Shown here in pieces: positions 33,658 through 42,241 of a stretch of 58,044 nucleotides of DNA. Below the pieces are notes generated by a model that was given only the letters and a program-made list of their open reading frames with translations, had not been told where the DNA came from and did no database searches. The position numbers were made by a program, and so were the translations under genes. This DNA comes from a bacterium (GTDB lineage: Bacteria > Chloroflexota > Dormibacteria > UBA8260 > Bog-877). The stretch is taken from the NCBI GenBank assembly GCA_021791345.1, contig JAJYWT010000061.1, forward strand, positions 1 to 58,044, given 5' to 3'. Every line of letters starts with the position of its first letter. Position 1 is the first letter of the stretch.

Positions 33658-34712
33658 GTGGACCCCATGCCCGGAGATCCTGGTCACGGCCGGGTACGCC
33701 TGGGCTTGTCCCTGGGCTACTGGGGGTCCAGGCCGCCTCCCGATGCGGCCCAGCTGGTGGCGGAGGCGGAGCGGCTCGGCTTCGACTCCATCTTCACCGC
33801 AGAAGCCTACGGGTCCGATGCGCTGACCCCGCTGGCGTGGTGGGGCAGCGCCACCACCAGGGTCCGGCTGGGGACGGCGGTGGCCCAGATGCACGCCCGC
33901 TCTCCGGCCGCCACCGCGATGGCGGCCGCCACCCTGGACCACCTGTCCAACGGGCGGGTGGTGCTGGGCCTGGGGGCGTCGGGGCCCCAGGTGGTGGAGG
34001 GCTGGTACGGAGTTCCGTTCGGCGCCCAGCTGCAGAGCACCCGTGAGTACTTCCAGATCGTCCGCTCCATCCTGCGTCGGGAGCGACCGCTGGTGTTTGC
34101 GGGAGAGCGCTACCGGCTGCCGCTGCCCGGCGGTCGGGGCAAGCCCCTGCTGCTCACTGTGCATCCCCTGCGGTCGCACATCCCGCTGCTCCTGGGCGCC
34201 GAGGGCCCGCGCAACATCGCGCTCGCCGGCGAGATCGCCGATGGGTGGCTGGCGGGCTTCCACGCTCCCGCTCGGGCCGGGTGGCAGGCGGATGCCATCC
34301 AGCAGGGCTTCTTGCGCCGTGACCCGCCCGGCCGCCCTCCCGACTTCAGATCGTGGCCAACCTGCCGCTGGTGGTGGCTGCCACCGCTGAGCAGGCCGCC
34401 GACCGGCTCCGCCCCCTGCTCGCCCTCTACGTCGGGGGGATGGGGAGCCGGCGGCACAACTTCCATTTCGACCTCTTCTGCCGCATGGGGTTTCAGAGCG
34501 CCGCGGAGCGGATTCAGGAGCTCTATCTGGGTGGCGATCCCGCCGCCGCCGCCAGGGCCGTGCCCCTTCGCATGGTCGAGGCGGTGGGGCTGGTGGGCCC
34601 CAGGGGGAAGGTGCGGGAGGAGGCTCAGCTCTGGCAGACAGGGTTGCCAACCCTGCTGCTGGTCGGCGGGCCTGTCGAGAATCTTCGGCTCGCCGCCGAG
34701 TTGTTCCTGTGA
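33658..34712 (+). pseudogene. LLM-class (F420-dependent-like) oxidoreductase, frameshifted
   Basis: The first part reads RLGLSLGYWGSRPPPDAAQLVAEAERLGFDSIFTAEAYGSDALTPLAWWG and TLDHLSNGRVVLGLGASGPQVVEGWYG, typical of F420-dependent luciferase-like enzymes. Near 34345-34350 (GACTTCAGATCG) the frame must move by one base to continue as IVANLPLVVAATAEQAADRLRP and run to the stop at 34712. A one-base loss, for example TTCGAG to TTCAG, explains it. Both halves are well conserved, so the break is recent or a sequencing error. TACCCT lies 6 nt before GTG 33658; ATG 33667 is an alternative start. Confidence 0.8.
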
Positions 34713-34929
34713 CGGCCGGGCTTGCCCGACGGGGTCGGACGGAAGGCGGCTGGCAGCCTGGAGGAATGCCCAGCGGCGGCAGTCCAATCTTGGAAGTCGG
34801 CACATTGCGGAGTCGCTCGGGCGCGGGGCAAGATATGGCGCAGTCGGCAGGTGCCGCCACCCGGGCAGTCGCAGGGCGAGGAGGGCAGCCAGGTTGAGCC
34901 AGGATCCCAGGCAGGGATGGCACGATAGG

Positions 34930-35352
34930 GTGGGTACCGAGCTCGGGCTCAGCGCCTGGCACGAGATCACCCAGGAGCGGGTGAACCTGTTCGCGGAAGC
35001 GACGGGCGACCACCAGTGGATCCACGTCAACCCAGAGCTGGCCCGGCAGGGGCCGTTCGGCGGTCCGATCGCCCACGGCTACCTGACCTTGTCCATGCTG
35101 CCGATGCTGCTCGGGGACCTCATCCGCTCCCAGGGAGTTGCCCTGGCGGTTAACTACGGGCTCAATCGGGTGCGCTTTACCTCCCCGGTGCCGGTCGGGG
35201 CGCGGGTGCGCGCCGTTGCCAGCCTCAAGGAGGTTGAGGAGGTCAGCGGTGGGGTCCAACTCGTCCTGGCGGTGAGAGTGGAGATCGAGGGACAGGAGAA
35301 GCCCGCCCTGGTGGCGGAGACCATCACCCGGCTTTATTCAGCCCCGGCATAG
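34930..35352 (+). CDS. MaoC-like (R)-specific enoyl-CoA hydratase
   Basis: 140 aa, hot-dog fold. Hydratase-2 motif: NLFAEATGDHQWIHVNPELA with the catalytic Asp and His, followed by GPFGGPIAHGYLTLSMLP. Adds water to trans-2-enoyl-CoA. GTG 34930 is inferred because the conserved part begins about 15 residues later. The 217 nt between the LLM gene and this start hold no gene. Directly followed by the SDR genes. Confidence 0.85.
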   Translation: MGTELGLSAWHEITQERVNLFAEATGDHQWIHVNPELARQGPFGGPIAHGYLTLSMLPMLLGDLIRSQGVALAVNYGLNRVRFTSPVPVGARVRAVASLKEVEEVSGGVQLVLAVRVEIEGQEKPALVAETITRLYSAPA

Positions 35353-35374
35353 CGACTTACATGGAGGTGAGGAC

Positions 35375-36127
35375 TTGAGATTGGAAGGCAGGGTCGCGCT
35401 GGTGACCGGGGGGGCCAGGGGAATCGGTCTGGCCACAGCCAAGCGGCTGGTGACGGAGGGGGCCGCGGTCGCCATCGCCGACATCGATGAGGACGTGGCC
35501 CGGCAGGCCGCGGCGGGCATCGCCGAGGGCGGAGGGCGGGCGGTCGGCCTCGGCTGTGACGTCAGCAGCAAGCCTGAGGTCGAGGCGATGGTCGCGCAGA
35601 CGGTCTCCCAGCTCTCCCGGCTGGACATCCTGGTCACCTGTGCGGGGCTGATCCGGGACAACCTGGTCCACAAGATGAGCGAGGAGGACTGGGATCTCGT
35701 GATCGACACCCACCTCAAGGGCAGCTTCCTGTGCGCGCAGGCCGCCCAGACGGTTATGGTCCCGCAGCGCTCGGGGCGGATCATTCTGATCTCCTCCACC
35801 TCGGCCCTGGGCAATCGGGGCCAGGCCAACTACTCGGCGGCCAAGATGGGGATCCAGGGGCTGGCCAGGACCCTGGCGCTGGAGCTGGGCCGCTACGAGA
35901 TCACGGTGAACGTGGTCGCGCCGGGCTTCATCGCCACCCGCATGACCGAGGCCACCGCGGAGCGCATGGGCATCAGCTTTGAGCAGATGAGCCAAGGGTT
36001 CGCCGCGACCAATCCGATCGCACGGATCGGGGAGCCCGAGGATGTGGCCGCGGCCATCGCCTTCTTCGCGAGCGCCGACGCGAGCTACGTGACCGGCCAG
36101 ACCCTCTATGTCAGGGGTGCGCCCTGA
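35375..36127 (+). CDS. SDR-family 3-oxoacyl-reductase (FabG-like)
   Basis: 250 aa. NAD(P)-binding TGGARGIG near residue 12, NNAG-equivalent VTCAG, and active-site SSTSALGNRGQANYSAAK (S-x12-Y-x3-K). Interconverts 3-hydroxyacyl and 3-oxoacyl thioesters. The TTG start is fixed by GGAGGTG 5 nt upstream. In an acyl-CoA cluster it likely acts as a 3-hydroxyacyl-CoA dehydrogenase. Confidence 0.9.
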   Translation: MRLEGRVALVTGGARGIGLATAKRLVTEGAAVAIADIDEDVARQAAAGIAEGGGRAVGLGCDVSSKPEVEAMVAQTVSQLSRLDILVTCAGLIRDNLVHKMSEEDWDLVIDTHLKGSFLCAQAAQTVMVPQRSGRIILISSTSALGNRGQANYSAAKMGIQGLARTLALELGRYEITVNVVAPGFIATRMTEATAERMGISFEQMSQGFAATNPIARIGEPEDVAAAIAFFASADASYVTGQTLYVRGAP

Positions 36128-36914
36128 TCGCGCGGTGACCGGGGCTTCCGGCCGCCTGGCCGGCCAGGCCGCCCTGGTCACCGGCGGGACCCGGGGTATC
36201 GGCCTGGCCACCGCCCGGCTTCTGTTGCAGGAGGGCTGCCGCGTCGCCATCTCGGCCCGCAAGCCGGAGGAGCTGGCGCAGGCGTGCCGGGAGCTGCAGG
36301 CGGATCCCGGTGGTGAGGTCGTGGGCTTGGCCGCCAATGCGGGGAGTCGCGAGGACTGCCGGCGCCTGGTCCGGCAGGTCATGGAGGCCTTCTCCAGGCT
36401 CGACATTCTGGTCAACAACGCCGCCACCAATCCCCACTTCGGGCCGCTCCTCGCGGTCGAGCCGGGGGCCTGGGAGAAGACCCTGGCGGTCAACCTGGAG
36501 GGGCCGCTGCTCCTGATCCGGGAGGCCCACCGCGCCTGGATGGGCGAGCACGGCGGCCGGGTGGTGAACGTATCCAGCGTCGGAGGGGCCTCGCCGGCCC
36601 CTGGTCTCGGCGTCTACAACCTCACCAAGGCCGCCCTCAACATGCTGACCCGGCAGCTGGCGCTGGAACTCGGACCCGATGGGGTCCTGGTGAACGCGGT
36701 GGCTCCCGGAGTGGTGCGCACGGCCTTCGCCAAGCCGCTCGTGGAGAACGCTGCCATCCGGGCTGCCACCGAGCAGCACAATCCCCTAAGGCGGTTCGCG
36801 GACCCCGAGGATGTGGCCCTGGTGATCCTATTCTTGGTCTCCGACCCCAGCTCGTATGTCAACGGCGCCGTGATCCCGATCGACGCCGGCTACGGCACCG
36901 GCCCGGGGCTGTGA
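36108..36914 (+). CDS. SDR-family oxidoreductase
   Basis: 268 aa from ATG 36108, overlapping the preceding SDR by 20 nt (GTG 36117 also possible). TGGTRGIG cofactor loop, LVNNAATNP, and VSSVGGASPAPGLGVYNLTK (Ser-Tyr-Lys). The tail RRFADPEDVALVILFLVSDPSSYVNGAVIPIDAGYG is the classical SDR C-terminus. A second reductase or dehydrogenase of the same pathway; substrate unknown. Confidence 0.9.
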   Translation: MSGVRPDRAVTGASGRLAGQAALVTGGTRGIGLATARLLLQEGCRVAISARKPEELAQACRELQADPGGEVVGLAANAGSREDCRRLVRQVMEAFSRLDILVNNAATNPHFGPLLAVEPGAWEKTLAVNLEGPLLLIREAHRAWMGEHGGRVVNVSSVGGASPAPGLGVYNLTKAALNMLTRQLALELGPDGVLVNAVAPGVVRTAFAKPLVENAAIRAATEQHNPLRRFADPEDVALVILFLVSDPSSYVNGAVIPIDAGYGTGPGL

Positions 36915-36976
36915 CACACCCGGCGACTCTTGGGCAGTTGCACACGTGATGTCCAGGATCTGTGTGGCGTCTGACC

Positions 36977-37005
36977 TTGCGCAAAGTGCCCCGGGGGCAA
37001 ATAAT
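36977..37005 (+). promoter_or_regulatory. Candidate promoter of the acyl-CoA dehydrogenase operon
   Basis: TTGCGC (36977-36982), 17-nt spacer, AATAAT (37000-37005, five of six matches to the -10 consensus). CCCCGG (36990-36995) and CCGGGG (37006-37011) flank the -10 as an inverted repeat and could be an operator. Confidence 0.5.
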
Positions 37006-37055
37006 CCGGGGCGCGGGACGCGGCGGGCCTGCCGCTGCACATAAGGAGGTTGACC

Positions 37056-38195
37056 TTGGAGCTCAGGGATACCGAGGAGGAGGCGGAATTCCGGGCCCGG
37101 CTGCGCGCCTGGATCGCGGAGCATCTGCCGAAGGAGCTGGTGGGCCTGGGTACCCGCACCAGCCACGTGGAGCTGCTGCGGCAGTGGAGCCGGGAGCTCT
37201 CCGACGCCGGCTATGTGGGGCTCTCGTGGCCTAGGGAATACGGTGGCGGGGGCGGGCGGCACGCGCTGGAGGGGGTGGTGCTGGAGGAGTTGGCCCGGGC
37301 GGACGCGCCCCAGCATCTGGGCACGATCGGGCTCGGGATGGCCGGGCCCACGATCATGGCCCACGGCACTCCCGACCAGAAGGCGGCCCACCTGCGGCCC
37401 ATTCTCCAGGCGGAGGAGATCTGGTGCCAGGGCTTCTCCGAGCCGGGGGCCGGATCCGACCTGGCCTCGGTCCGCACCAGGGCGGAGCGCAGGGGGGATC
37501 TCTTCGTGGTCAATGGCCAGAAGGTGTGGTCCTCGTATGCCCACCTGGCCGACTGGTGCATCCTGGTCACCCTCAGCGACCCGGCGGCCCCCCGCTACCG
37601 GGGACTGACGTACCTGCTGGTCGACATGCACTCGCCGGGGGTGGAGGTGCGGCCCTTGCGCCAGATGACTGGGGACGCCGATTTCAACGAGATCTTCTTC
37701 ACCGACGTCGAGGTTCCGGTGACCAATGTGGTGGGCGAGATCGGCGGGGGCTGGCAGGTGGCCATGACCACTCTGCTGCACGAGCGGGCCACCCTGGGCT
37801 TTGCCCTCACCGGATTCCTGGACAGTGGCATCCGTCGCCTGCTGGCGCTGGCCCGCACCCACCCGGACGCGGCCCAGCCCTGGCTGGCCCAGATTGCCAA
37901 CGAGTGGATCCAACTGCAGGCGCTGAAACTCACAGCCCACCGTTCGCTGGGCCAGCTCGACCGCACCGGGATGCCGGGTCCCGAGGGCTCGGTGATCAAG
38001 CTGGCGTGGTCCGAGTCCAGCCAGCGCACCACCAAGCTGGCGCGCCAGCTGCTGGGGCAGGAGGCGGTCCTGGACGACGGCTTCTGGAACTACCAGCAGC
38101 TGCGCAGCCGGGCCAACACCATCGAGGCGGGCACCTCCGAGATCCTCCGCAACATCGTCGCCGAGCGGGTCCTGCAGCTGCCGAGGTCACGCTGA
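37056..38195 (+). CDS. Acyl-CoA dehydrogenase, FAD-binding subunit type
   Basis: 379 aa. N-terminal helical domain, then FAD motif QGFSEPGAGSDLASV and C-terminal RANTIEAGTSEILRNIVAERVL, with the Glu of the E-(A)-G-T motif as probable catalytic base. Makes trans-2-enoyl-CoA. TTG 37056 is preferred over TTG 37050 because AAGGAGG (37043-37049) leaves 6 nt to the former and none to the latter. Overlaps the next dehydrogenase by 1 nt. Confidence 0.92.
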   Translation: MELRDTEEEAEFRARLRAWIAEHLPKELVGLGTRTSHVELLRQWSRELSDAGYVGLSWPREYGGGGGRHALEGVVLEELARADAPQHLGTIGLGMAGPTIMAHGTPDQKAAHLRPILQAEEIWCQGFSEPGAGSDLASVRTRAERRGDLFVVNGQKVWSSYAHLADWCILVTLSDPAAPRYRGLTYLLVDMHSPGVEVRPLRQMTGDADFNEIFFTDVEVPVTNVVGEIGGGWQVAMTTLLHERATLGFALTGFLDSGIRRLLALARTHPDAAQPWLAQIANEWIQLQALKLTAHRSLGQLDRTGMPGPEGSVIKLAWSESSQRTTKLARQLLGQEAVLDDGFWNYQQLRSRANTIEAGTSEILRNIVAERVLQLPRSR

Positions 38196-39235
38196 TGGAC
38201 TTTCGTTTCAGCGACGAACAGGCCCAGTTGCGCGAGCAGGCCCGGGCCTTCCTGGAGCGGCGCCTGCCGGCCCCGGCTCTGGGCCAGGTGCTCGACTCGG
38301 AGGCCGGGTGGGACCCCGCCACCTGGAAGGAGATCGCAGACCTGGGATGGCTCGGGGTGTCGATCCCGGAGGAGCAGGGGGGGGCCGGGCTCGGCTACCT
38401 GGAGGAGGCGATCCTCATCGAGGAGTTCGGGCGCCGCCTCTATTCCGGCCCCTACCTGGCGACGGTGGGGCTGGCCCGGCCCGCCATCCCCGAGGCGGCG
38501 TTGCCGGACCTGGCCCGCGGAGCGGTGCGCTGGTCGGTCTGCGACGGATCCGGGCTGGCGCCCAACCTCCATCAGGTGGACATGGTGGTGGTGGTGGTGG
38601 AGGACCGGGTGTCCCTGGCTCCGGCGAGGGGGGAGGTGCTCACCTCCATCGACGCCAGCCGGCCCATGGGCAGGGTCGATCCCACCGCGGGGGGTGAGGT
38701 GATCGCCACTGGAGAACGGGCGATGCAGCTCCGCCGGAGGCTGCGCCTGCGCCGCTTGAGCGCGCTGGCGCTGGAGGCAGTTGGGCTCGCCCAGCAGGTG
38801 CTGGAGTGGGGTCTTGAGCACGCGCGGACCAGGGAGCAGTTCGAGAGGAAGATCGGTTCCTACCAGGCGGTGGCCCACCCCCTGGTGAACAGCTTCGTGG
38901 AAATCGAGTTGGCCCGCTCGCTGGCCTACTGGGCGGCCTGGCTGCTGGCGGAGGATCAGCTGGACGAGGTGGCATCGCCGGCGGCCTACGCACTGGCTGC
39001 CGACGCCGCGGTCAACACCTGCGAGCGAGTGATCCAGGTCCACGGCGGGATGGGCTTCACCTGGGAGAGCCCGCTGCACCGGTACTACAAGCGGGCCTTG
39101 TGGATCCAGCACTTTGGGGGGGCGCCTGACCTGCACCGCCGCGAGGTGGCATCCCAGCTTATGCTCTCGTCCGAACCCGGGTCGGCCCCGCTGGGGTCGA
39201 CATCCGGTGGCGCGCAAGGAGGATCCCAGCCATGA
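38195..39235 (+). CDS. Acyl-CoA dehydrogenase-like subunit lacking the FAD SEPxxGSD motif
   Basis: 346 aa, shorter than usual. N-terminus MDFRFSDEQAQLREQARAFL and C-terminal VNTCERVIQVHGGMGFTWESPLHRYYKRA are typical, but the middle domain lacks the S-E-P-x-x-G-S-D flavin motif (residues about 90-150 are eroded). Tandem pairs of one complete and one eroded subunit form alpha2-beta2 dehydrogenases in actinobacterial steroid side-chain breakdown (ChsE type). TGATG overlap with the preceding gene supports a complex. Confidence 0.85.
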   Translation: MDFRFSDEQAQLREQARAFLERRLPAPALGQVLDSEAGWDPATWKEIADLGWLGVSIPEEQGGAGLGYLEEAILIEEFGRRLYSGPYLATVGLARPAIPEAALPDLARGAVRWSVCDGSGLAPNLHQVDMVVVVVEDRVSLAPARGEVLTSIDASRPMGRVDPTAGGEVIATGERAMQLRRRLRLRRLSALALEAVGLAQQVLEWGLEHARTREQFERKIGSYQAVAHPLVNSFVEIELARSLAYWAAWLLAEDQLDEVASPAAYALAADAAVNTCERVIQVHGGMGFTWESPLHRYYKRALWIQHFGGAPDLHRREVASQLMLSSEPGSAPLGSTSGGAQGGSQP

Positions 39236-40854
39236 GCATGATGAAGGCCTCGCTCAACAGTTGGATGATGTTCGAACACGCCGGCCATTACTTCCCGGAC
39301 ACCGAGGTGGTGACCCAGGTCGGCCCCTCCACCCGCCACCGCTACACCTACTCCGACTTCACGAGCAGGACCCAGCAGCTGATGAACGCCCTCGACCACC
39401 TGGGGCTGGCGGATGGGGCCCATGTGGCGACTCTGGCCTGGAATGGCTACCGCCACCTCGAGTGCTACTTCGCAATCCCCTGCACCGGGCGGGTGCTGCA
39501 CACGCTGAACCCGCGCCTGCCCACCCCGGACCTGGAGTTCATCATCCAGGATGCCGAGGACGAGGTGATCTTCGCGGAGGAGAGCCTCCTCCAGGTCCTG
39601 GAGCGGGTTCAGAGCGCTCTGGCTGGGGTCAAGCACATCGTGGTCTTCGGCAGTGAGGCGCCGCAGACCACGCTCCAGGGGGTGTTGAGCTACGAGGAGC
39701 TGCTCACCTCGCAACCGTCGACCTATCCTCGGCGGGAGATCCCCGAGGATACCGTTCTGGGCATCTGCTACACCTCTGGCACCACCGGCAGACCCAAGGG
39801 GGTGGAGTACACCCATCGCTCCACCTATCTGCACGCGCTCACCACCACCTCGGGGGCGGCGACCGGAATGGGCCCGCAGGACTGCGGCCTGGCGATCGTG
39901 CCGATGTTCCACGTGAACGCCTGGGGATCGCCGTTCGCCGCGACCATGGTGGGGGCAAAGCAGGTCTACACCGGCCCCTTCATGGACCCGGCCACCATCG
40001 TCAGCCTGCTCAAGGAGGAGCGGGTGACCATGGCGACTGGGGTTCCCACCATCTGGGCGGGGGTGGCCGAGGAGTTGAGCCGGCACCCGGTTGAGCTCCC
40101 CCACCTGCGCTTCCTGATGGCTGGGGGGAGCCAGCCCCCGATGGCGCTGATCGAGCGCTACGAGAAGGAGTTCGGGATCACCCTGGTCCAGGGCTGGGGG
40201 ATGACGGAGACGTCCCCGGTCGCCAGCATGGCCTGGCCCAAGCACAAGATGCTGGGCTGGGAGCCGGAGCGGTTGCGCTCGGAGGTGCGGATCAAGGCGG
40301 GCCTGCCCCTGCCCGGGGTCGATATGAAGGTCGTGGACGAGAGCGGTCAGGAGGTGCCGGCGGACGGCACCTCCATCGGGGAGTTGCTGGTGCGCGGCCC
40401 GTGGGTCATCGACGCCTACCGGGGCGGCGCCACTCCGGAGCGGTTCACGCAGGACGGCTGGTTCCGCACCGGCGACGTCGCCACCAGGAGCGCCGAGGGC
40501 TACTTCGTGATCGTGGACCGGACCAAGGACCTCATCAAGTCGGGAGGGGAGTGGATCTCCTCGGTCGACATGGAGGGGGACATCATGGCCATGGATGCGG
40601 TGTTGGAGGCGGCGGTGGTGGCGATCCCCGACGAGAAGTGGCAGGAGCGTCCGCTGGCTGCAGTCGTCCCCCGCGGCGGCCAGCAGGTGACCCTGGAGCA
40701 GGTGCGGGCCCACCTGCTGGCGAGGGGCTGGGAGCGCTGGCAGCTGCCGGACCGGCTGGAGATCCTGGAGTCGGTGCCCAAGACCGGAGTGGGCAAGTTC
40801 GACAAGAAGGTGATCCGCGCCCGCTACGGGGCGGCCAGCGTGCCGCCGCAGTAG
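39232..40854 (+). CDS. Acyl-CoA synthetase / AMP-dependent ligase
   Basis: 540 aa, ANL superfamily. P-loop YTSGTTGRPKGVEYTHRS, A5 motif LVQGWGMTETSP, hinge DRTKDLIKSGGEWIS and C-terminal lysine in PKTGVGKFDKKVIR. Activates a carboxylic acid to acyl-AMP and then acyl-CoA. ATGA overlap with the dehydrogenase subunit gene. It should supply the CoA substrate for this cluster; medium- or long-chain acids are likely, but the acid is unknown. Confidence 0.92.
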   Translation: MSMMKASLNSWMMFEHAGHYFPDTEVVTQVGPSTRHRYTYSDFTSRTQQLMNALDHLGLADGAHVATLAWNGYRHLECYFAIPCTGRVLHTLNPRLPTPDLEFIIQDAEDEVIFAEESLLQVLERVQSALAGVKHIVVFGSEAPQTTLQGVLSYEELLTSQPSTYPRREIPEDTVLGICYTSGTTGRPKGVEYTHRSTYLHALTTTSGAATGMGPQDCGLAIVPMFHVNAWGSPFAATMVGAKQVYTGPFMDPATIVSLLKEERVTMATGVPTIWAGVAEELSRHPVELPHLRFLMAGGSQPPMALIERYEKEFGITLVQGWGMTETSPVASMAWPKHKMLGWEPERLRSEVRIKAGLPLPGVDMKVVDESGQEVPADGTSIGELLVRGPWVIDAYRGGATPERFTQDGWFRTGDVATRSAEGYFVIVDRTKDLIKSGGEWISSVDMEGDIMAMDAVLEAAVVAIPDEKWQERPLAAVVPRGGQQVTLEQVRAHLLARGWERWQLPDRLEILESVPKTGVGKFDKKVIRARYGAASVPPQ

Positions 40855-40929
40855 GCAGGCGCACAGGTAAGGGGAGCAGGCCCAAGTTCGGCTACGATAG
40901 CGGCCGGTGACGGCTTGGTCGCGCGCTCA

Positions 40930-42198
40930 ATGGTGGCCATGGGGCTGCCCGGTGCCCGGCCGGGGATCTGGCGGAGTTCTCCAGTGGCGGCGGTGACTCG
41001 GGCGGAGCCTCTGCACGAGCCGTCACCGGGGAGCCTGGCGGTGCTCGCCGACCTGGCACGGAGCCTGGTCCTGAGGTTGGATGAGATCGCCGATCGGACG
41101 GTGGAGGCGATTCTGGAGCGGGAGCCGGGTTACCGCCAGGAACGCTACCTCACCCTGGCCGAGCTGCGGCGGTCGGTGCACGACAGCCTGGCGGAGTACC
41201 TGGGCGCGCTGGCCCTCCTGCCCCGGGGCGGACCGCCATCCAAGCAGCAGGCGTGGGCTACCGGACGCAGCCGAGCCGAGCTCGGGGTCCCGCTGGAGAG
41301 TGTCCTGCGCGCCTATCGGCTGGGTGGGAGCGTCATCTGGGAGGAGCTCCTGGAGGAGGCGCGCCGGCGACCGGATCGCCCCGGCGACGAGCTGATGGAG
41401 GCTGCCTACTTGGTCTGGCAGCTGACCGATGAGCTGTCCGCCGCCGTGGGCACCGCCTACCGCCACTCGGAGGCCGGGATGGTGAGTCGTGATCAGACCC
41501 GACGGCAGGGGTTGCTGCGGGGCCTGCTGCTGGGGGTGCTGGCGGACCGGGAGCTGGTGTTCGCGGCCGAGAGCCTGGGGCTTCCCGAGCGAGGCCCGTA
41601 CCAGGTGGTGGTCGCCCAGCCGCAGGAGTCGCAGCTGGGCGACCACCTGGCCGCGGTCGGCGTCAGGTCCGAGTGGGTGGTGCAGGAGGGCCGCACGTGC
41701 GGTCTGCTGGCTCTCGCTACCGGTGGCGGCGAGGCGGTCCGCACCCGGCTGCAGCAGGCAGGGCCGCTGCGGGCCGGCATCAGCCCGGAGTTCTCCGAGC
41801 TCTCGGGGGCAGGCGGCGCCTACCGCCAGGCGGAGCTGGCGCTGCGCACGATCCCGGCGCACCAGCACGTGGTCGCCTCTCTCGACGACCGCCTGCCCTC
41901 GGCCCTGCTGATCAGCTCCCCGGAGCTGGCCCGCCGGCTGGCCCTGGCGGTGCTGGGGACGGTGCTCGGCCTGCCCGCCGCCGAACGCCGCCTGCTGCTG
42001 CGCACGCTGGCGATCTTCCTCGACCAGGACGGGTCCCCGGGGGCCACCGCTCGACACGTCCCGTGCCATCGCAACACCGTGCTCAACCGTCTGCACCGGA
42101 TCCGGGAGCTGACCGGTTGTGACCCCGCGACCCCCGGCGGCGCCAGCCGGCTGCTGCTGGGGCTTCAGGCTGCCGAGCTGCTCTCCATGCTCGGCTGA
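40930..42198 (+). CDS. PucR/CdaR-type helix-turn-helix regulator
   Basis: About 422 aa from ATG 40930 (TTG 40915 possible). N-terminal helical region (about 35-190: SLAVLADLARSLVLRLDEIADRTVEAIL) and a C-terminal PucR HTH: LAIFLDQDGSPGATARHVPCHRNTVLNRLHRIRELTG. Regulators of this type control catabolic operons. Immediately downstream of the acyl-CoA ligase on the same strand, it probably controls the cluster. TACGAT at 40893-40898 may be its own -10. Confidence 0.82.
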   Translation: MVAMGLPGARPGIWRSSPVAAVTRAEPLHEPSPGSLAVLADLARSLVLRLDEIADRTVEAILEREPGYRQERYLTLAELRRSVHDSLAEYLGALALLPRGGPPSKQQAWATGRSRAELGVPLESVLRAYRLGGSVIWEELLEEARRRPDRPGDELMEAAYLVWQLTDELSAAVGTAYRHSEAGMVSRDQTRRQGLLRGLLLGVLADRELVFAAESLGLPERGPYQVVVAQPQESQLGDHLAAVGVRSEWVVQEGRTCGLLALATGGGEAVRTRLQQAGPLRAGISPEFSELSGAGGAYRQAELALRTIPAHQHVVASLDDRLPSALLISSPELARRLALAVLGTVLGLPAAERRLLLRTLAIFLDQDGSPGATARHVPCHRNTVLNRLHRIRELTGCDPATPGGASRLLLGLQAAELLSMLG

Positions 42199-42241
42199 GG
42201 CCGTCCCAGCCAGAGGCGGGCCGCAGGTTCAGCCGACCCGT

